A stretch of 64,000 nt of DNA from Limisoma sp963601185 (GTDB taxonomy: Bacteria > Bacteroidota > Bacteroidia > Bacteroidales > Muribaculaceae), in contig CAVCEE010000006.1 in NCBI GenBank assembly GCA_963601185.1, forward strand, positions 62,001 to 126,000, written 5' to 3'. Of this stretch, positions 26,880-35,478 are shown one piece after another (positions within the stretch are counted from its first letter, which is position 1; each line of letters begins with the position of its first letter). A model generated the notes under the pieces. The model saw only the letters and a program-made list of their open reading frames with translations. It made no database searches and was not told the DNA's origin. The position numbers were made by a program, and so were the translations under genes.

Positions 26880-28064
26880 CTATTCCAAAATTCCATCATC
26901 TTTCAGGATATGGTCTATTCTCTTAACTAATGTCCAGCGGTCAAAGTCATTACGGTTGGCGAGGACTATAATTTTCACTCCGCACGACGGATATGATGCC
27001 GCATAGTTCTGAAAGCCGCCGTTGTCGCCTGTGTGATAGATTTTCTCAGGCATACCCGGAGTTCTGTCGAGAAAGAAGCCATATCCATACCACGTATTGG
27101 GACGATTCTGATAGTCACAATATTGACTGCCCGACACCTTCGTATGAGGGGCATAGGCCTGCTCCAACGCTTTTGTCGATATCACTTTCCCTTGCTCCAA
27201 TGCAGTCATCCATTTCAGCATCTCGTGAGTGGATGAATAGATTCCGCCATCGGCCTTTGTCGCAAAGAATGTTTCTTCACCATAGTCGCACTCCTTCCAT
27301 TTCGAACCTTCGACAACAGTCTTCCCTATCGCCGAAACTTTCCCAGCAAAATCCTGCTCGCCAGCATTGTCTCCGCACTGATAAGCATGCGCCATATTAG
27401 CGATTGCCTTGTTCGGCTCAAAATATGTTGTGCAACTGAGTCCTGCCGGATTAAACACATTTTCCTGCTGATAGTCATCAAACGTCATCCCCGACAGTTT
27501 CATAACGATGCATTCGAGTACTTGAAACGTCGGGTTGATATACTCGTATGCCGTTCCAGGCTCAAAACGGAACTGCGAGAGCGTGTCCAGATATGCGACA
27601 CTCTCCATATCTGTGGCGTGGATCATCCATTGACGGTCGGTGCGCGGACGGAGGTCAATCACGCCGGAAGAATGGCTCATCAAGTGGCAAAGTTTTATCT
27701 TCTTCCATTGCGGACTTTCATAGTCAAGATATTTCGACACTGGGTCGTCAACGCTCAACTTGCCCTTATCGGCAAGAACCATTACACCGGCTACCGTAAA
27801 CTGTTTAGAAATCGACGCCAAGTTAAACATTGTATTGCCATCAATCTTCTCACTGCTCACAATGTCTGCAACTCCATAGCCTTTGTCAATGACTATTTCA
27901 TCACCTTTCGCTATGACAATAGCAGCACCGGGCTCGCCGTCGGCAAACATAGACTGCATCAACGAGTCAATCCTCGCCGTTGCCTTATAATATGCTGGAC
28001 TGGCAGCAGAGGCTACAGTAGCCAACGCAACCAGTCCAGTGGTCATTAATTGTTTTCTGCACAT
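26880..28064 (-). CDS. Secreted class C beta-lactamase-fold serine hydrolase
   Basis: 394-residue exported hydrolase of the beta-lactamase/D-alanyl-D-alanine carboxypeptidase superfamily (peptidase S12 type). Catalytic motifs: SISK at 84-87 (nucleophile Ser84, Lys87), the tyrosine motif YIN at 175-177, and a late HTGDNGG standing for the KTG box. LMSHSSGV at 128-135 is a usual companion motif. The N-terminus is a signal peptide (LVALATVASA). Members act as esterases, peptidases or cell-wall enzymes; true beta-lactamase activity is unlikely given HTG and context. It starts 2 bases after the prolyl oligopeptidase stop, so the two are coupled. Confidence 0.85.
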   Translation of the reverse strand: MCRKQLMTTGLVALATVASAASPAYYKATARIDSLMQSMFADGEPGAAIVIAKGDEIVIDKGYGVADIVSSEKIDGNTMFNLASISKQFTVAGVMVLADKGKLSVDDPVSKYLDYESPQWKKIKLCHLMSHSSGVIDLRPRTDRQWMIHATDMESVAYLDTLSQFRFEPGTAYEYINPTFQVLECIVMKLSGMTFDDYQQENVFNPAGLSCTTYFEPNKAIANMAHAYQCGDNAGEQDFAGKVSAIGKTVVEGSKWKECDYGEETFFATKADGGIYSSTHEMLKWMTALEQGKVISTKALEQAYAPHTKVSGSQYCDYQNRPNTWYGYGFFLDRTPGMPEKIYHTGDNGGFQNYAASYPSCGVKIIVLANRNDFDRWTLVKRIDHILKDDGILE

Positions 28065-28066
28065 AT

Positions 28067-30190
28067 TTATTTCACAGTTGATGGCTTTATGCCAAGGATA
28101 TTGAAGGCAAAAGCATAGACATCAGCATATTCAGCAATCACCTTATCAAACGGCATACCGCCTCCGTGGCCGGCATTGCTCTCAATGCGGATGATTTTAG
28201 GCTGGTCACCGGTGTTGCTTGCCTGCAATGTAGCCGCATATTTGAACGAATGCGCTGGCACCACTCGATCATCGTGGTCGGCAGTTGTTACCATTATTGC
28301 AGGATAGACCGTACCGTCGTTCTTTATATTGTGAAGCGGCGAATATGCCTTCAGATATTCAAACATTTCTTTGCTGTCTGCACTTGTGCCATAGTCCGGA
28401 GCCCAGTTCCAGCCAATGGTGAACTTATGGAATCTCAGCATATCCATCACGCCGACCATCGGGAATGCCACGGCATACAAGTCCGGGCGTTGGTTGACAC
28501 ACGCACCGACAAGCAGACCGCCATTAGAGCCGCCCTCTGCTACAATTTTGCCTTTGCTCGTATATCCGTTTGCGATGCACCACTCTGCTGCCGTGGTGAA
28601 ATCGTCAAACACGTTTTGCTTTTGCATCTTTGTGCCAGCCTTGTGCCACTCTTCGCCATACTCGTTGCCGCCGCGGAGATTAACTTGGGCATAAACGAAT
28701 CCGTTCTCAAGGATAAACATACGGCGTGACTTGAAACTCGGATACATTGTGATATTGAATCCGCCATATCCGTAAATCCACAACGGGTTGCTACCGTCGC
28801 GCTTGAGTCCCTTCTTATAGGTAAGTGTCATAGGAATCTTTGTGCCGTCCTTGCTTGGGAAGAACACTTGTTCCGTTACATAGTCCTCCGGAGAGAAGTC
28901 GACTTTCGGTTGACTATAAACGACCGACGTATTTTTGTTTATGTCGTATTTATAAACAGTAGGAGGATAGACAAACGAAGAGAACGTGTAGTAAACGTCC
29001 TTGCTTTTAGCCGAGCCTGAGAATGCTACAGTGCCGACGCTTGGCAACGCCACTTCGTGGAGCAATTCGCCCTTGAGGCTATACACATAAGCATGGTTTG
29101 AAGCATCTTTATCATAGACTGCCACAAGTTTGCCGTCAATAACGCCGACATTCGAGAGCACATTACCTGTTTCAGGAAGCACATCTGTCCAGTTTTGCGG
29201 AGTCTTGACGTCTGCCACCACAAGCCGACCTTTTGGCGCGCCTTGGTTAGTCAACAAGTACATCTTGTTTTTCACTACACCCACAAGCGAACATTGACAA
29301 TCTAAATCATCATTGATGCAGGCAAATTCCGAGTTCTTGTCCTTCAGATTTTTCACATACAATCCTTGACCGTTTCCTACTCCTTCCACATACAGAAACA
29401 GAAGGTCTGCATCCTCCTCGGCATAGGCAAGAAAGAATCGCAACGGATAACGTTCATCTTGAAATATCAGTTTGTCCTCCTTTTGCGAAGTGCCGATTTT
29501 GTGATAATAAATCTTATGGTTTTCGTTTGAGTTAGAATACTCCTTGCCATCTGCCGGCGCATCGTATGCGCTGTAGAAGAAGCCGTCCTTATACCACGAG
29601 AAATACGACACCTTGACCCATTTCAAATGGTCTTCAATGTCTTTGCCTGTTGCAACATCCTTCACATAGACCTCTTCCCAATCAGAGCCGTTGCGTGAAA
29701 CGACATAGAGCATATATTTGCCGTCCTTTGAAAATTCCACGTCTTGAAGCGCCACTGTTCCCTCTTTTGAGAGTTCGTTCGGATCGAGAAGCACACGACC
29801 TCGCTCACCTGGCTTGTCCGCCACATAGAGCACCGATTGGTTTTGAGTGCCGCTATTGTAGAAATAGTAATACTTGCCCTTCTTCTTTGTCGGTGCAGAA
29901 ATCTGCTCGATGCCCATCATTCCGCGCAGTTGCTGCGCAATTTCGCTACGATAAGGCAACGACTGAAGATACTTGCCGGTCACCGCACGCTGAGCAGCAA
30001 CCCATTCCACAGTCTGTCGCGACGTGTCATTTTCAAGCCAACGGTAAGGGTCAGCAACTTTTGTCCCGAAATAATCATCCACAACATCCTGCTTCTCTGC
30101 CACAGGATAATTGAGCACAGGCGTTGCCGCCGACATACTTGCCGCTGCTGCCATTCCACTTAATATTATACTGATTTTCTTCATATTCAT
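28067..30190 (-). CDS. Prolyl oligopeptidase (S9A)
   Basis: 707-residue serine peptidase that cuts short peptides after proline, probably periplasmic since a signal peptide is present (IILSGMAAAASMSAA). The N-terminal part starts the S9A pattern VVDDYFGTKVADPYRWLEND, followed by a seven-bladed propeller (about 80-440). The alpha/beta hydrolase domain has Ser555 (GGSNGG), Asp641 (DHDDRVVP) and His675 (NAGHGG), at nearly the same positions as in mammalian prolyl oligopeptidase. The start could be the ATG at 30190 or 30184. First gene of the tightly spaced run ending with the sprA partners; a hairpin lies just upstream. Confidence 0.93.
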   Translation of the reverse strand: MNMKKISIILSGMAAAASMSAATPVLNYPVAEKQDVVDDYFGTKVADPYRWLENDTSRQTVEWVAAQRAVTGKYLQSLPYRSEIAQQLRGMMGIEQISAPTKKKGKYYYFYNSGTQNQSVLYVADKPGERGRVLLDPNELSKEGTVALQDVEFSKDGKYMLYVVSRNGSDWEEVYVKDVATGKDIEDHLKWVKVSYFSWYKDGFFYSAYDAPADGKEYSNSNENHKIYYHKIGTSQKEDKLIFQDERYPLRFFLAYAEEDADLLFLYVEGVGNGQGLYVKNLKDKNSEFACINDDLDCQCSLVGVVKNKMYLLTNQGAPKGRLVVADVKTPQNWTDVLPETGNVLSNVGVIDGKLVAVYDKDASNHAYVYSLKGELLHEVALPSVGTVAFSGSAKSKDVYYTFSSFVYPPTVYKYDINKNTSVVYSQPKVDFSPEDYVTEQVFFPSKDGTKIPMTLTYKKGLKRDGSNPLWIYGYGGFNITMYPSFKSRRMFILENGFVYAQVNLRGGNEYGEEWHKAGTKMQKQNVFDDFTTAAEWCIANGYTSKGKIVAEGGSNGGLLVGACVNQRPDLYAVAFPMVGVMDMLRFHKFTIGWNWAPDYGTSADSKEMFEYLKAYSPLHNIKNDGTVYPAIMVTTADHDDRVVPAHSFKYAATLQASNTGDQPKIIRIESNAGHGGGMPFDKVIAEYADVYAFAFNILGIKPSTVK

Positions 30191-30198
30191 TTTAAGCC

Positions 30199-30232
30199 AA
30201 AGTCATTAGAGGATATTGCCCCTAATGACTTT
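30199..30232 (-). terminator. Hairpin between PurF-like gene and prolyl oligopeptidase
   Basis: AAAGTCATTAGAGG (30199-30212) pairs with CCCCTAATGACTTT (30219-30232), 13 of 14 pairs. It lies 26 bases after the PurF-like stop on the minus strand. The stem ends in three U but no longer U-run follows. It also contains a promoter-like TGACTTTG for the next gene. Confidence 0.5.
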
Positions 30233-30258
30233 AACGATATTTCTGTTATTTTATTATA

Positions 30259-32133
30259 CTAACGTCTCTCCGTATTGCCCTCATAGAAATTGACAAACGC
30301 CTGATCAACAAGTCTATTGCCTCCAGGTGTAGGATAGTTACCGGAGAAATACCAGTCGCCCGGACACGTCGGTATTGCCTTGTGCATACCGTCAATTGTC
30401 TGGTAAACAATCTCCACCTTGGCTTTCGTCCCTTTCGGCGTGAGCATCTCTGCCATTTTCTTCGATATTTCCTTATCGGTAAATGGTGCATAAATGCGCT
30501 TCACTGCATTTTCCATTTCCGCCATAGGTCGTTTCAACTGGCGAAGGCATTCGTTGTAAGTCTCGTCAATGACATTCTGCATACCACGATCCTTAAGCAA
30601 CTCAATCGCCGCCTTGAAAGCAATAAATTCGCCCATTCGCGACATATCGATTCCGTAACAATCTGGGAAGCGCACTTGCGGAGAAGATGACACAACGACT
30701 ATCTTCTTCGGATTCAGTCTGTCGAGCATCCGGATGATTGACTGCTTCAATGTCGTGCCGCGCACAATGCTGTCATCGATAACGACTAGATTGTCGGTCG
30801 GACGCACCACTCCGTAAGTAACATCGTAGACATGCGCAGCAAGATCGTTGCGCGATGTGCCTTCAGCGATGAAGGTGCGAAGTTTGATATCCTTAATTGC
30901 CACTTTCTCTTGACGAAGTCTGCGATTGAGGATTGCCGAGAGTTGGACATCGTAGTCGGAAGCCTTCGGGTCAAGGGCTTTTATCTCCTCTGCCTTTTGT
31001 TGCGACAACCTGTGCTCAAGACCTTCCATCATGCCATAGAACGCCACTTCTGCTGTATTCGGGATAAACGAGAACACTGTATTGTCGAGGTCATTGTCTA
31101 TAGCATTCAACAGGTCGGGCACAACATTCTCTCCGAGGGCTTTCCGTTCTGCATAAATGTCCTTATCGCTGCCTCTTGAGAAATATATTCTCTCAAACGA
31201 GCAACGTTGATTGTCTGACTGTCCGAGAATATCATCAATGGCAAGGTCACCTTTCTTGTTTACAATCAAAGCCGAGCCAGGTGCCAATTCCTTAACGTCG
31301 TCGACACTAACATTAAGTACCGTCTGAATGACAGGACGCTCCGATGCCACAACAACGATTTCATCGTCATGATAGTAGAACGCCGGACGGATGCCCTTGC
31401 TGTCGCGCAACGCAAACATATCTCCCGATCCCGTCATACCGCAAATCACAAAACCGCCATCCCAAAGGTTTGCCTGATTGCGAAGGATATTGTCAATGCA
31501 TAGATTGTCTTCAATCTTTCGCGCCAAGTCATTGCCGTTGTCCACTGTTTTGCTGTATTCGCGATACAACCTGTCGTGCTCACAATCGAGAGCATGTCCG
31601 AGTTGCTCAAGAATCATAAACGTATCGGAATAGATGCGAGGATGCTGACCTTGATTCACTACGGCATCGAAAATCTGGTCGACATTGGTCATATTGAAAT
31701 TGCCACAAAGCAACAAATTGCGTGAGCGCCAGTTGTTTCGACGGAGGAACGGGTGCACATAACTCATTCCCGACTTACCAGTGGTACTATAGCGCAAATG
31801 CCCCATATATAGTTCACCTATATATGGGACATCCTCAATTGTGTTGCTTGTGTGCATTGCAGCATCAATTTCGTGATTTACCTTGTCGAATATTTCCTGA
31901 ATAGCACCAGCGCCAAGGGCTCTCTCTCGATTGATGTATTCACTTCCGGGCTCCACGTTAAGTTTGACGCAACCGACACCCGCGGCCTCTTGACCTCGGT
32001 TGTGCTGCTTCTCCATCAACAAATAGAGTTTGTTGAGCCCGTAAGTGTATGCACCATATTTTTCGTAGTAGTGGCGAAGCGGCTTCAAAAGCCGAATCAT
32101 CGCCACACCACATTCATGTTTTATTTGCTCCAT
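30259..32133 (-). CDS. Long-form PurF-like glutamine amidotransferase / phosphoribosyltransferase
   Basis: 624-residue protein with an N-terminal Ntn glutaminase and a C-terminal PRPP-binding domain. The glutaminase nucleophile is probably Cys8 (HECGVAM), exposed after N-terminal trimming; HNRGQEAAG, GHLRYSTTG and LCGNFNMTN are the usual glutaminase motifs. The PRPP motif is VVIDDSIVRGTT, and RTFI is kept. It differs from ordinary PurF (about 470-500 residues): the usual VPDSG-x-GYA block is replaced by IPNTAEVAFYG plus roughly 40 extra residues before RTFI, and the C-terminal Fe-S cysteines of B. subtilis PurF are absent. It follows glnN by 9 bases. It may be a second PurF or a related glutamine-using enzyme; first-step purine synthesis is the default inference. 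Confidence 0.8.
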   Translation of the reverse strand: MEQIKHECGVAMIRLLKPLRHYYEKYGAYTYGLNKLYLLMEKQHNRGQEAAGVGCVKLNVEPGSEYINRERALGAGAIQEIFDKVNHEIDAAMHTSNTIEDVPYIGELYMGHLRYSTTGKSGMSYVHPFLRRNNWRSRNLLLCGNFNMTNVDQIFDAVVNQGQHPRIYSDTFMILEQLGHALDCEHDRLYREYSKTVDNGNDLARKIEDNLCIDNILRNQANLWDGGFVICGMTGSGDMFALRDSKGIRPAFYYHDDEIVVVASERPVIQTVLNVSVDDVKELAPGSALIVNKKGDLAIDDILGQSDNQRCSFERIYFSRGSDKDIYAERKALGENVVPDLLNAIDNDLDNTVFSFIPNTAEVAFYGMMEGLEHRLSQQKAEEIKALDPKASDYDVQLSAILNRRLRQEKVAIKDIKLRTFIAEGTSRNDLAAHVYDVTYGVVRPTDNLVVIDDSIVRGTTLKQSIIRMLDRLNPKKIVVVSSSPQVRFPDCYGIDMSRMGEFIAFKAAIELLKDRGMQNVIDETYNECLRQLKRPMAEMENAVKRIYAPFTDKEISKKMAEMLTPKGTKAKVEIVYQTIDGMHKAIPTCPGDWYFSGNYPTPGGNRLVDQAFVNFYEGNTERR

Positions 32134-32142
32134 TAAAGCGTA

Positions 32143-34332
32143 TTATCGTATAAACAAAAGTTCTCTATACTTAGGCAACGGCCACATTTCGTTGTCAACC
32201 ATCAATTCGAGTTTGTCGATGTGATAGCGGATAACGTCCATCAGAGGCTTAACCGTGTCGTGGTATTGGATTGCTTTCTCACGTTCGTTCTCAATCTTGT
32301 TGGCTGCTTTGCGGGCATTTACCATCTTAGCAACCTCATCTTTGATAACAAACATATGTTTTGCAATCTTCTTGATTGTTTCTTTCTCCTGTTCTGCCAA
32401 GCCGTCATCGTTTCCTTCGAAGATTGTCTTGATCTTCATCACGTTGTCGAGGAGCAATGACTGATAGCGTGTTGCAACTGGGATGATATGGTTGATTGCC
32501 AAGTCACCGAGCACACGTGCTTCGATTTGCAATTTCTTGGTGTACATCTCCCACTTCACTTCGTTGCGAGCCTCAAGTTCAACCTCTGAGAACACGCCAG
32601 TGCTCTTGAACAGTTCGATGCTCTCAGGTTTGAGATAAGCGTCGAAGATGCGTGGCACACTCGATTCGCAGTCAAGACCGCGGCGTGCTGCCTCCTCTTT
32701 CCATTCGTCGCTATATCCGTTGCCATCGAAATGGATAGCCTGGTTTTCGCGAAAGAGTTTCTTGGATTCCTCAAGAATTGCGTGCTCTTTGATTTCACCA
32801 GCGGCGATTCGTGCGTCAACGGCAACCTTAAACTTGGTAAGTTGCTCCGCTACGGCAGCATTGATTGCAGTCATTGCTGATGCGCAGTTGGCTGAAGAAC
32901 CGATTGCACGGAACTCAAAGCGGTTACCAGTGAATGCGAATGGTGATGTACGGTTACGGTCTGTATTGTCGACGAGCAATTCAGGAATCTGTGAAACATT
33001 CTTCAGAGTAAGACCTTCTTTGCCTGAGAATGCGAAATCATCATCCTCTGTATCGCTAATCAAACGGTTGATAACGTCGGTAATCTGAGCGCCGAGGAAC
33101 ATTGAGATGATTGCTGGCGGTGCCTCGTTGGCTCCAAGACGGTGTTCGTTGGTTGCTGACGAGATTGAAGCCTTCAGCAATGCGTTGTGACGCTGAACGG
33201 CTGCCATAACGTTGGCAAGAAATGCAATAAACTGAAGGTTATCCTTTGGTGTTTTGCCAGGGCTGAACAACATCGCACCGGTATCTGTACCAAGGCTCCA
33301 GTTGTTGTGCTTACCCGAGCCATTGACTCCTGCAAATGGCTTTTCGTGAAGAAGCACCTCAAAGTTGTGACGGTGAGCAACCTCGGTCATCAACGACATC
33401 AAAAGCAAGTTGTGGTCGTTGGCAAGGTTTGTCTCCTCAAATACCGGAGCCAACTCGAACTGATTTGGAGCAACCTCGTTGTGGCGAGTTTTTGCCGGGA
33501 TGCCAAGTCGGTGGCATTCAATCTCAAGGTCAAGCATAAATGCCTCAACACGAGAAGGGATTGAGCCGAAATAGTGATCCTCAAGTTGTTGGTTCTTGGC
33601 ACTCTCATGACCCATCAATGTGCGACCAGTCATCACCAAGTCTGGACGGGCTGCATAGAGAGCCTTGTCAACGAGGAAATACTCTTGCTCCCATCCGAGG
33701 TATGAAATAACGTGCTTAACGTTCTCGTCAAAATAGCGAGCCACTGCCGTTCCGGCTTTATCAACGCTGTTGAGTGCGCGAAGAAGCGGAGTCTTGTAGT
33801 CGAGCGACTCACCTGTGTATGCGATAAAGATTGTCGGGATACACAATGTATGGTCAATGATAAAAGCTGGAGAAGAGATGTCCCACGCAGAATATCCACG
33901 AGCCTCGAATGTATTGCGGATACCACCGTTAGGGAAACTTGAAGCATCCGGCTCCTGTTGTACAAGCAACTTACCGGTGAATTCCTCAACCACACCGCCT
34001 TTACCGTCGTGTTCGATAAATCCGTCATGCTTCTCTGCCGTACCGTCGGTCAACGGAGCAAACCAGTGTGAATAGTGACGGGCTCCGTGATCCATTGCCC
34101 ATTGCTTCATACCGGCAGCCACCTGGTCAGCAAGCTTGCGGCTCAATGATTCCTTGTTGTCAATAGCATACACAAGAGCATCATAAGTGCTCTTGTCAAG
34201 ATATTTGTACATCTGCGCACGATTGAACACATATTCACCATAGTATTCACTCGGACGCTCGCTTGGGATAGCCACTGGCACCGCTTTGCGGCCATAGGCT
34301 TCTTCTACCACTTTAAATCTTAATGTTGACAT
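32143..34332 (-). CDS. glnN: Type III glutamine synthetase
   Basis: 729-residue ATP-dependent glutamine synthetase, ammonia plus glutamate to glutamine, of the large GSIII class first known from Bacteroides; length matches that class (about 725-730). Distinctive blocks include HYSHWFAPLTDGTAEKHDGF, the metal-binding NEVAPNQFELAPVFE, FAGVNGSGKHNNWSLG and the glutamate-binding NRTSPFAF. Cytoplasmic hexamer-of-dimers in the family. It heads a two-gene transcript with the PurF-like amidotransferase, consistent with glutamine supply for an amidotransferase. A palindrome straddles its promoter (see below), suggesting regulation, probably by nitrogen status. Confidence 0.96.
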   Translation of the reverse strand: MSTLRFKVVEEAYGRKAVPVAIPSERPSEYYGEYVFNRAQMYKYLDKSTYDALVYAIDNKESLSRKLADQVAAGMKQWAMDHGARHYSHWFAPLTDGTAEKHDGFIEHDGKGGVVEEFTGKLLVQQEPDASSFPNGGIRNTFEARGYSAWDISSPAFIIDHTLCIPTIFIAYTGESLDYKTPLLRALNSVDKAGTAVARYFDENVKHVISYLGWEQEYFLVDKALYAARPDLVMTGRTLMGHESAKNQQLEDHYFGSIPSRVEAFMLDLEIECHRLGIPAKTRHNEVAPNQFELAPVFEETNLANDHNLLLMSLMTEVAHRHNFEVLLHEKPFAGVNGSGKHNNWSLGTDTGAMLFSPGKTPKDNLQFIAFLANVMAAVQRHNALLKASISSATNEHRLGANEAPPAIISMFLGAQITDVINRLISDTEDDDFAFSGKEGLTLKNVSQIPELLVDNTDRNRTSPFAFTGNRFEFRAIGSSANCASAMTAINAAVAEQLTKFKVAVDARIAAGEIKEHAILEESKKLFRENQAIHFDGNGYSDEWKEEAARRGLDCESSVPRIFDAYLKPESIELFKSTGVFSEVELEARNEVKWEMYTKKLQIEARVLGDLAINHIIPVATRYQSLLLDNVMKIKTIFEGNDDGLAEQEKETIKKIAKHMFVIKDEVAKMVNARKAANKIENEREKAIQYHDTVKPLMDVIRYHIDKLELMVDNEMWPLPKYRELLFIR

Positions 34333-34379
34333 AACAATTTTGTTGTATAGTTATCTTTTTTACCTGTTTTCAAAAATGT

Positions 34380-34402
34380 TTTGCCTTTGTGAGGCAAAGT
34401 TA
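34380..34402 (-). promoter_or_regulatory. glnN promoter -7 element with overlapping palindrome
   Basis: Minus-strand TAACTTTG (34402 down to 34395) is a perfect -7 element, about 65 bases before the glnN ATG. A 7-bp-arm palindrome TTTGCCT-TTGTG-AGGCAAA (34380-34398) covers the -7 element and expected start site, a good place for a repressor. No -33 TTTG at normal spacing. The operator role is inference. Confidence 0.5.
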
Positions 34403-34413
34403 CCGATTTTCTG

Positions 34414-35247
34414 TCAAATTCGCACTTTCCCTTCAAAGGAAAATTCTGCCGGACCGCTCAAATATACATGTCCGTCGCTCTCGCGCCACTCCACCTCAAG
34501 CTGTCCGCCGAGCAAATCGAGTACTGCATACCGACCGCAACGACCAGTCAATGCACCTGCCACCACCGATGCGCAAGCACCAGTTCCGCAAGCCATCGTC
34601 TCGCCACTTCCTCTCTCCCACACACGCATCCTCAGATGGTCTGCGACCAAGACTTCCACAAACTCAATGTTGGCTCTGTCCGGAAAAATTGGATTCACTT
34701 CCAATTCCCCGCCAAGGCCATGCACATCGACTTCTGCCAGATTACAAAAAACAACGCCGTGAGGATTACCCATCGACACGGCTGTTAGAGAGACTTCGCC
34801 TCTGCTCGTTGCTATCTTTATATCTTTTATATAATCTGACTTGACTGGAATAAGCGAGGCTTCGAGCATTGGACATCCCATATCAACGGTCACTCCTTCA
34901 ACGATTCCATCTTTTACACTCAAATCCAAGCGCTTGATACCCGACAATGTTTCCAACAATACGGAATGTTTCGTTGTCAGCCCTTTTTCAAAGACGTATT
35001 TTCCGACGCAACGTGCGGCATTTCCACACATCTTCCCTTCTGATCCGTCGGCATTGAACATCCGCATCCTAAAATCAGCCTCTTTCGACGGCATTATGAG
35101 CACTAGACCATCAGCGCCAACCCCCTTGTGTCGGTCGCTCAAACGCGCCGAAAGTTTCTGAGGCTCAGACGGGCACGACTTCATACAATCAACATAAATA
35201 TAGTCATTGCCTGCACCATGCATCTTCGTAAAGATCAATTCACTCAT
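34414..35247 (-). CDS. dapF: Diaminopimelate epimerase
   Basis: 277-residue cytoplasmic PLP-independent epimerase that turns LL- into meso-diaminopimelate for lysine and peptidoglycan. The two catalytic cysteines are Cys74 (KMCGNAARC) and Cys220 (MACGTGACAS). FTKMHGAGNDYIYVD opens the first of the two pseudo-symmetric domains. Length and motifs are normal. It is a single gene here; its stop codon lies only 12 bases upstream of the glnN promoter, so readthrough into glnN is possible. Confidence 0.96.
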   Translation of the reverse strand: MSELIFTKMHGAGNDYIYVDCMKSCPSEPQKLSARLSDRHKGVGADGLVLIMPSKEADFRMRMFNADGSEGKMCGNAARCVGKYVFEKGLTTKHSVLLETLSGIKRLDLSVKDGIVEGVTVDMGCPMLEASLIPVKSDYIKDIKIATSRGEVSLTAVSMGNPHGVVFCNLAEVDVHGLGGELEVNPIFPDRANIEFVEVLVADHLRMRVWERGSGETMACGTGACASVVAGALTGRCGRYAVLDLLGGQLEVEWRESDGHVYLSGPAEFSFEGKVRI

Positions 35248-35276
35248 TTTGCCATTCTTTTTTTATTTTGACAGCA

Positions 35277-35307
35277 CAAAGGTAAGCAGAATATCATTAT
35301 TGCCAAA
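35277..35307 (-). promoter_or_regulatory. dapF promoter
   Basis: Minus-strand TACCTTTG (35284 down to 35277) and TTTG (35307-35304) with a 19-bp spacer. The remaining 35308-35447 is AT-rich and shows no other feature. Confidence 0.75.
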
Positions 35308-35447
35308 ATTTTTTCATCGTTTTTTGATTTTTTATTTCGTTTTGCTACATTTTTCACACAAAACTTAAAATTTGTCACAAAATGCATTCTTTTTTATTCC
35401 AATCAAAATAAATCCATACCGATATGATTATATTATGCCATTTACAT

Positions 35448-35455
35448 TATCTTTG
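35448..35455 (+). promoter_or_regulatory. -7 element of amylase gene
   Basis: TATCTTTG matches TAnnTTTG and ends 23 bases before the ATG at 35479. No good -33 TTTG is seen. Confidence 0.6.
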
Positions 35456-35478
35456 TATCACTATGAAACTTTAATATT

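Noticed and set aside
26880..28064. Antibiotic-resistance beta-lactamase
   Set aside because: Beta-lactamase fold but HTG instead of KTG and generic S12 hydrolase features; no mobile context.
30198..30205. TGACTTTG as a promoter for prolyl oligopeptidase
   Set aside because: Second consensus base is G, it sits in the hairpin arm, and no -33 element is seen; recorded only as possible.
35308..35447. Possible regulatory RNA upstream of the amylase
   Set aside because: AT-rich stretch with no hairpin of note or recognisable motif.
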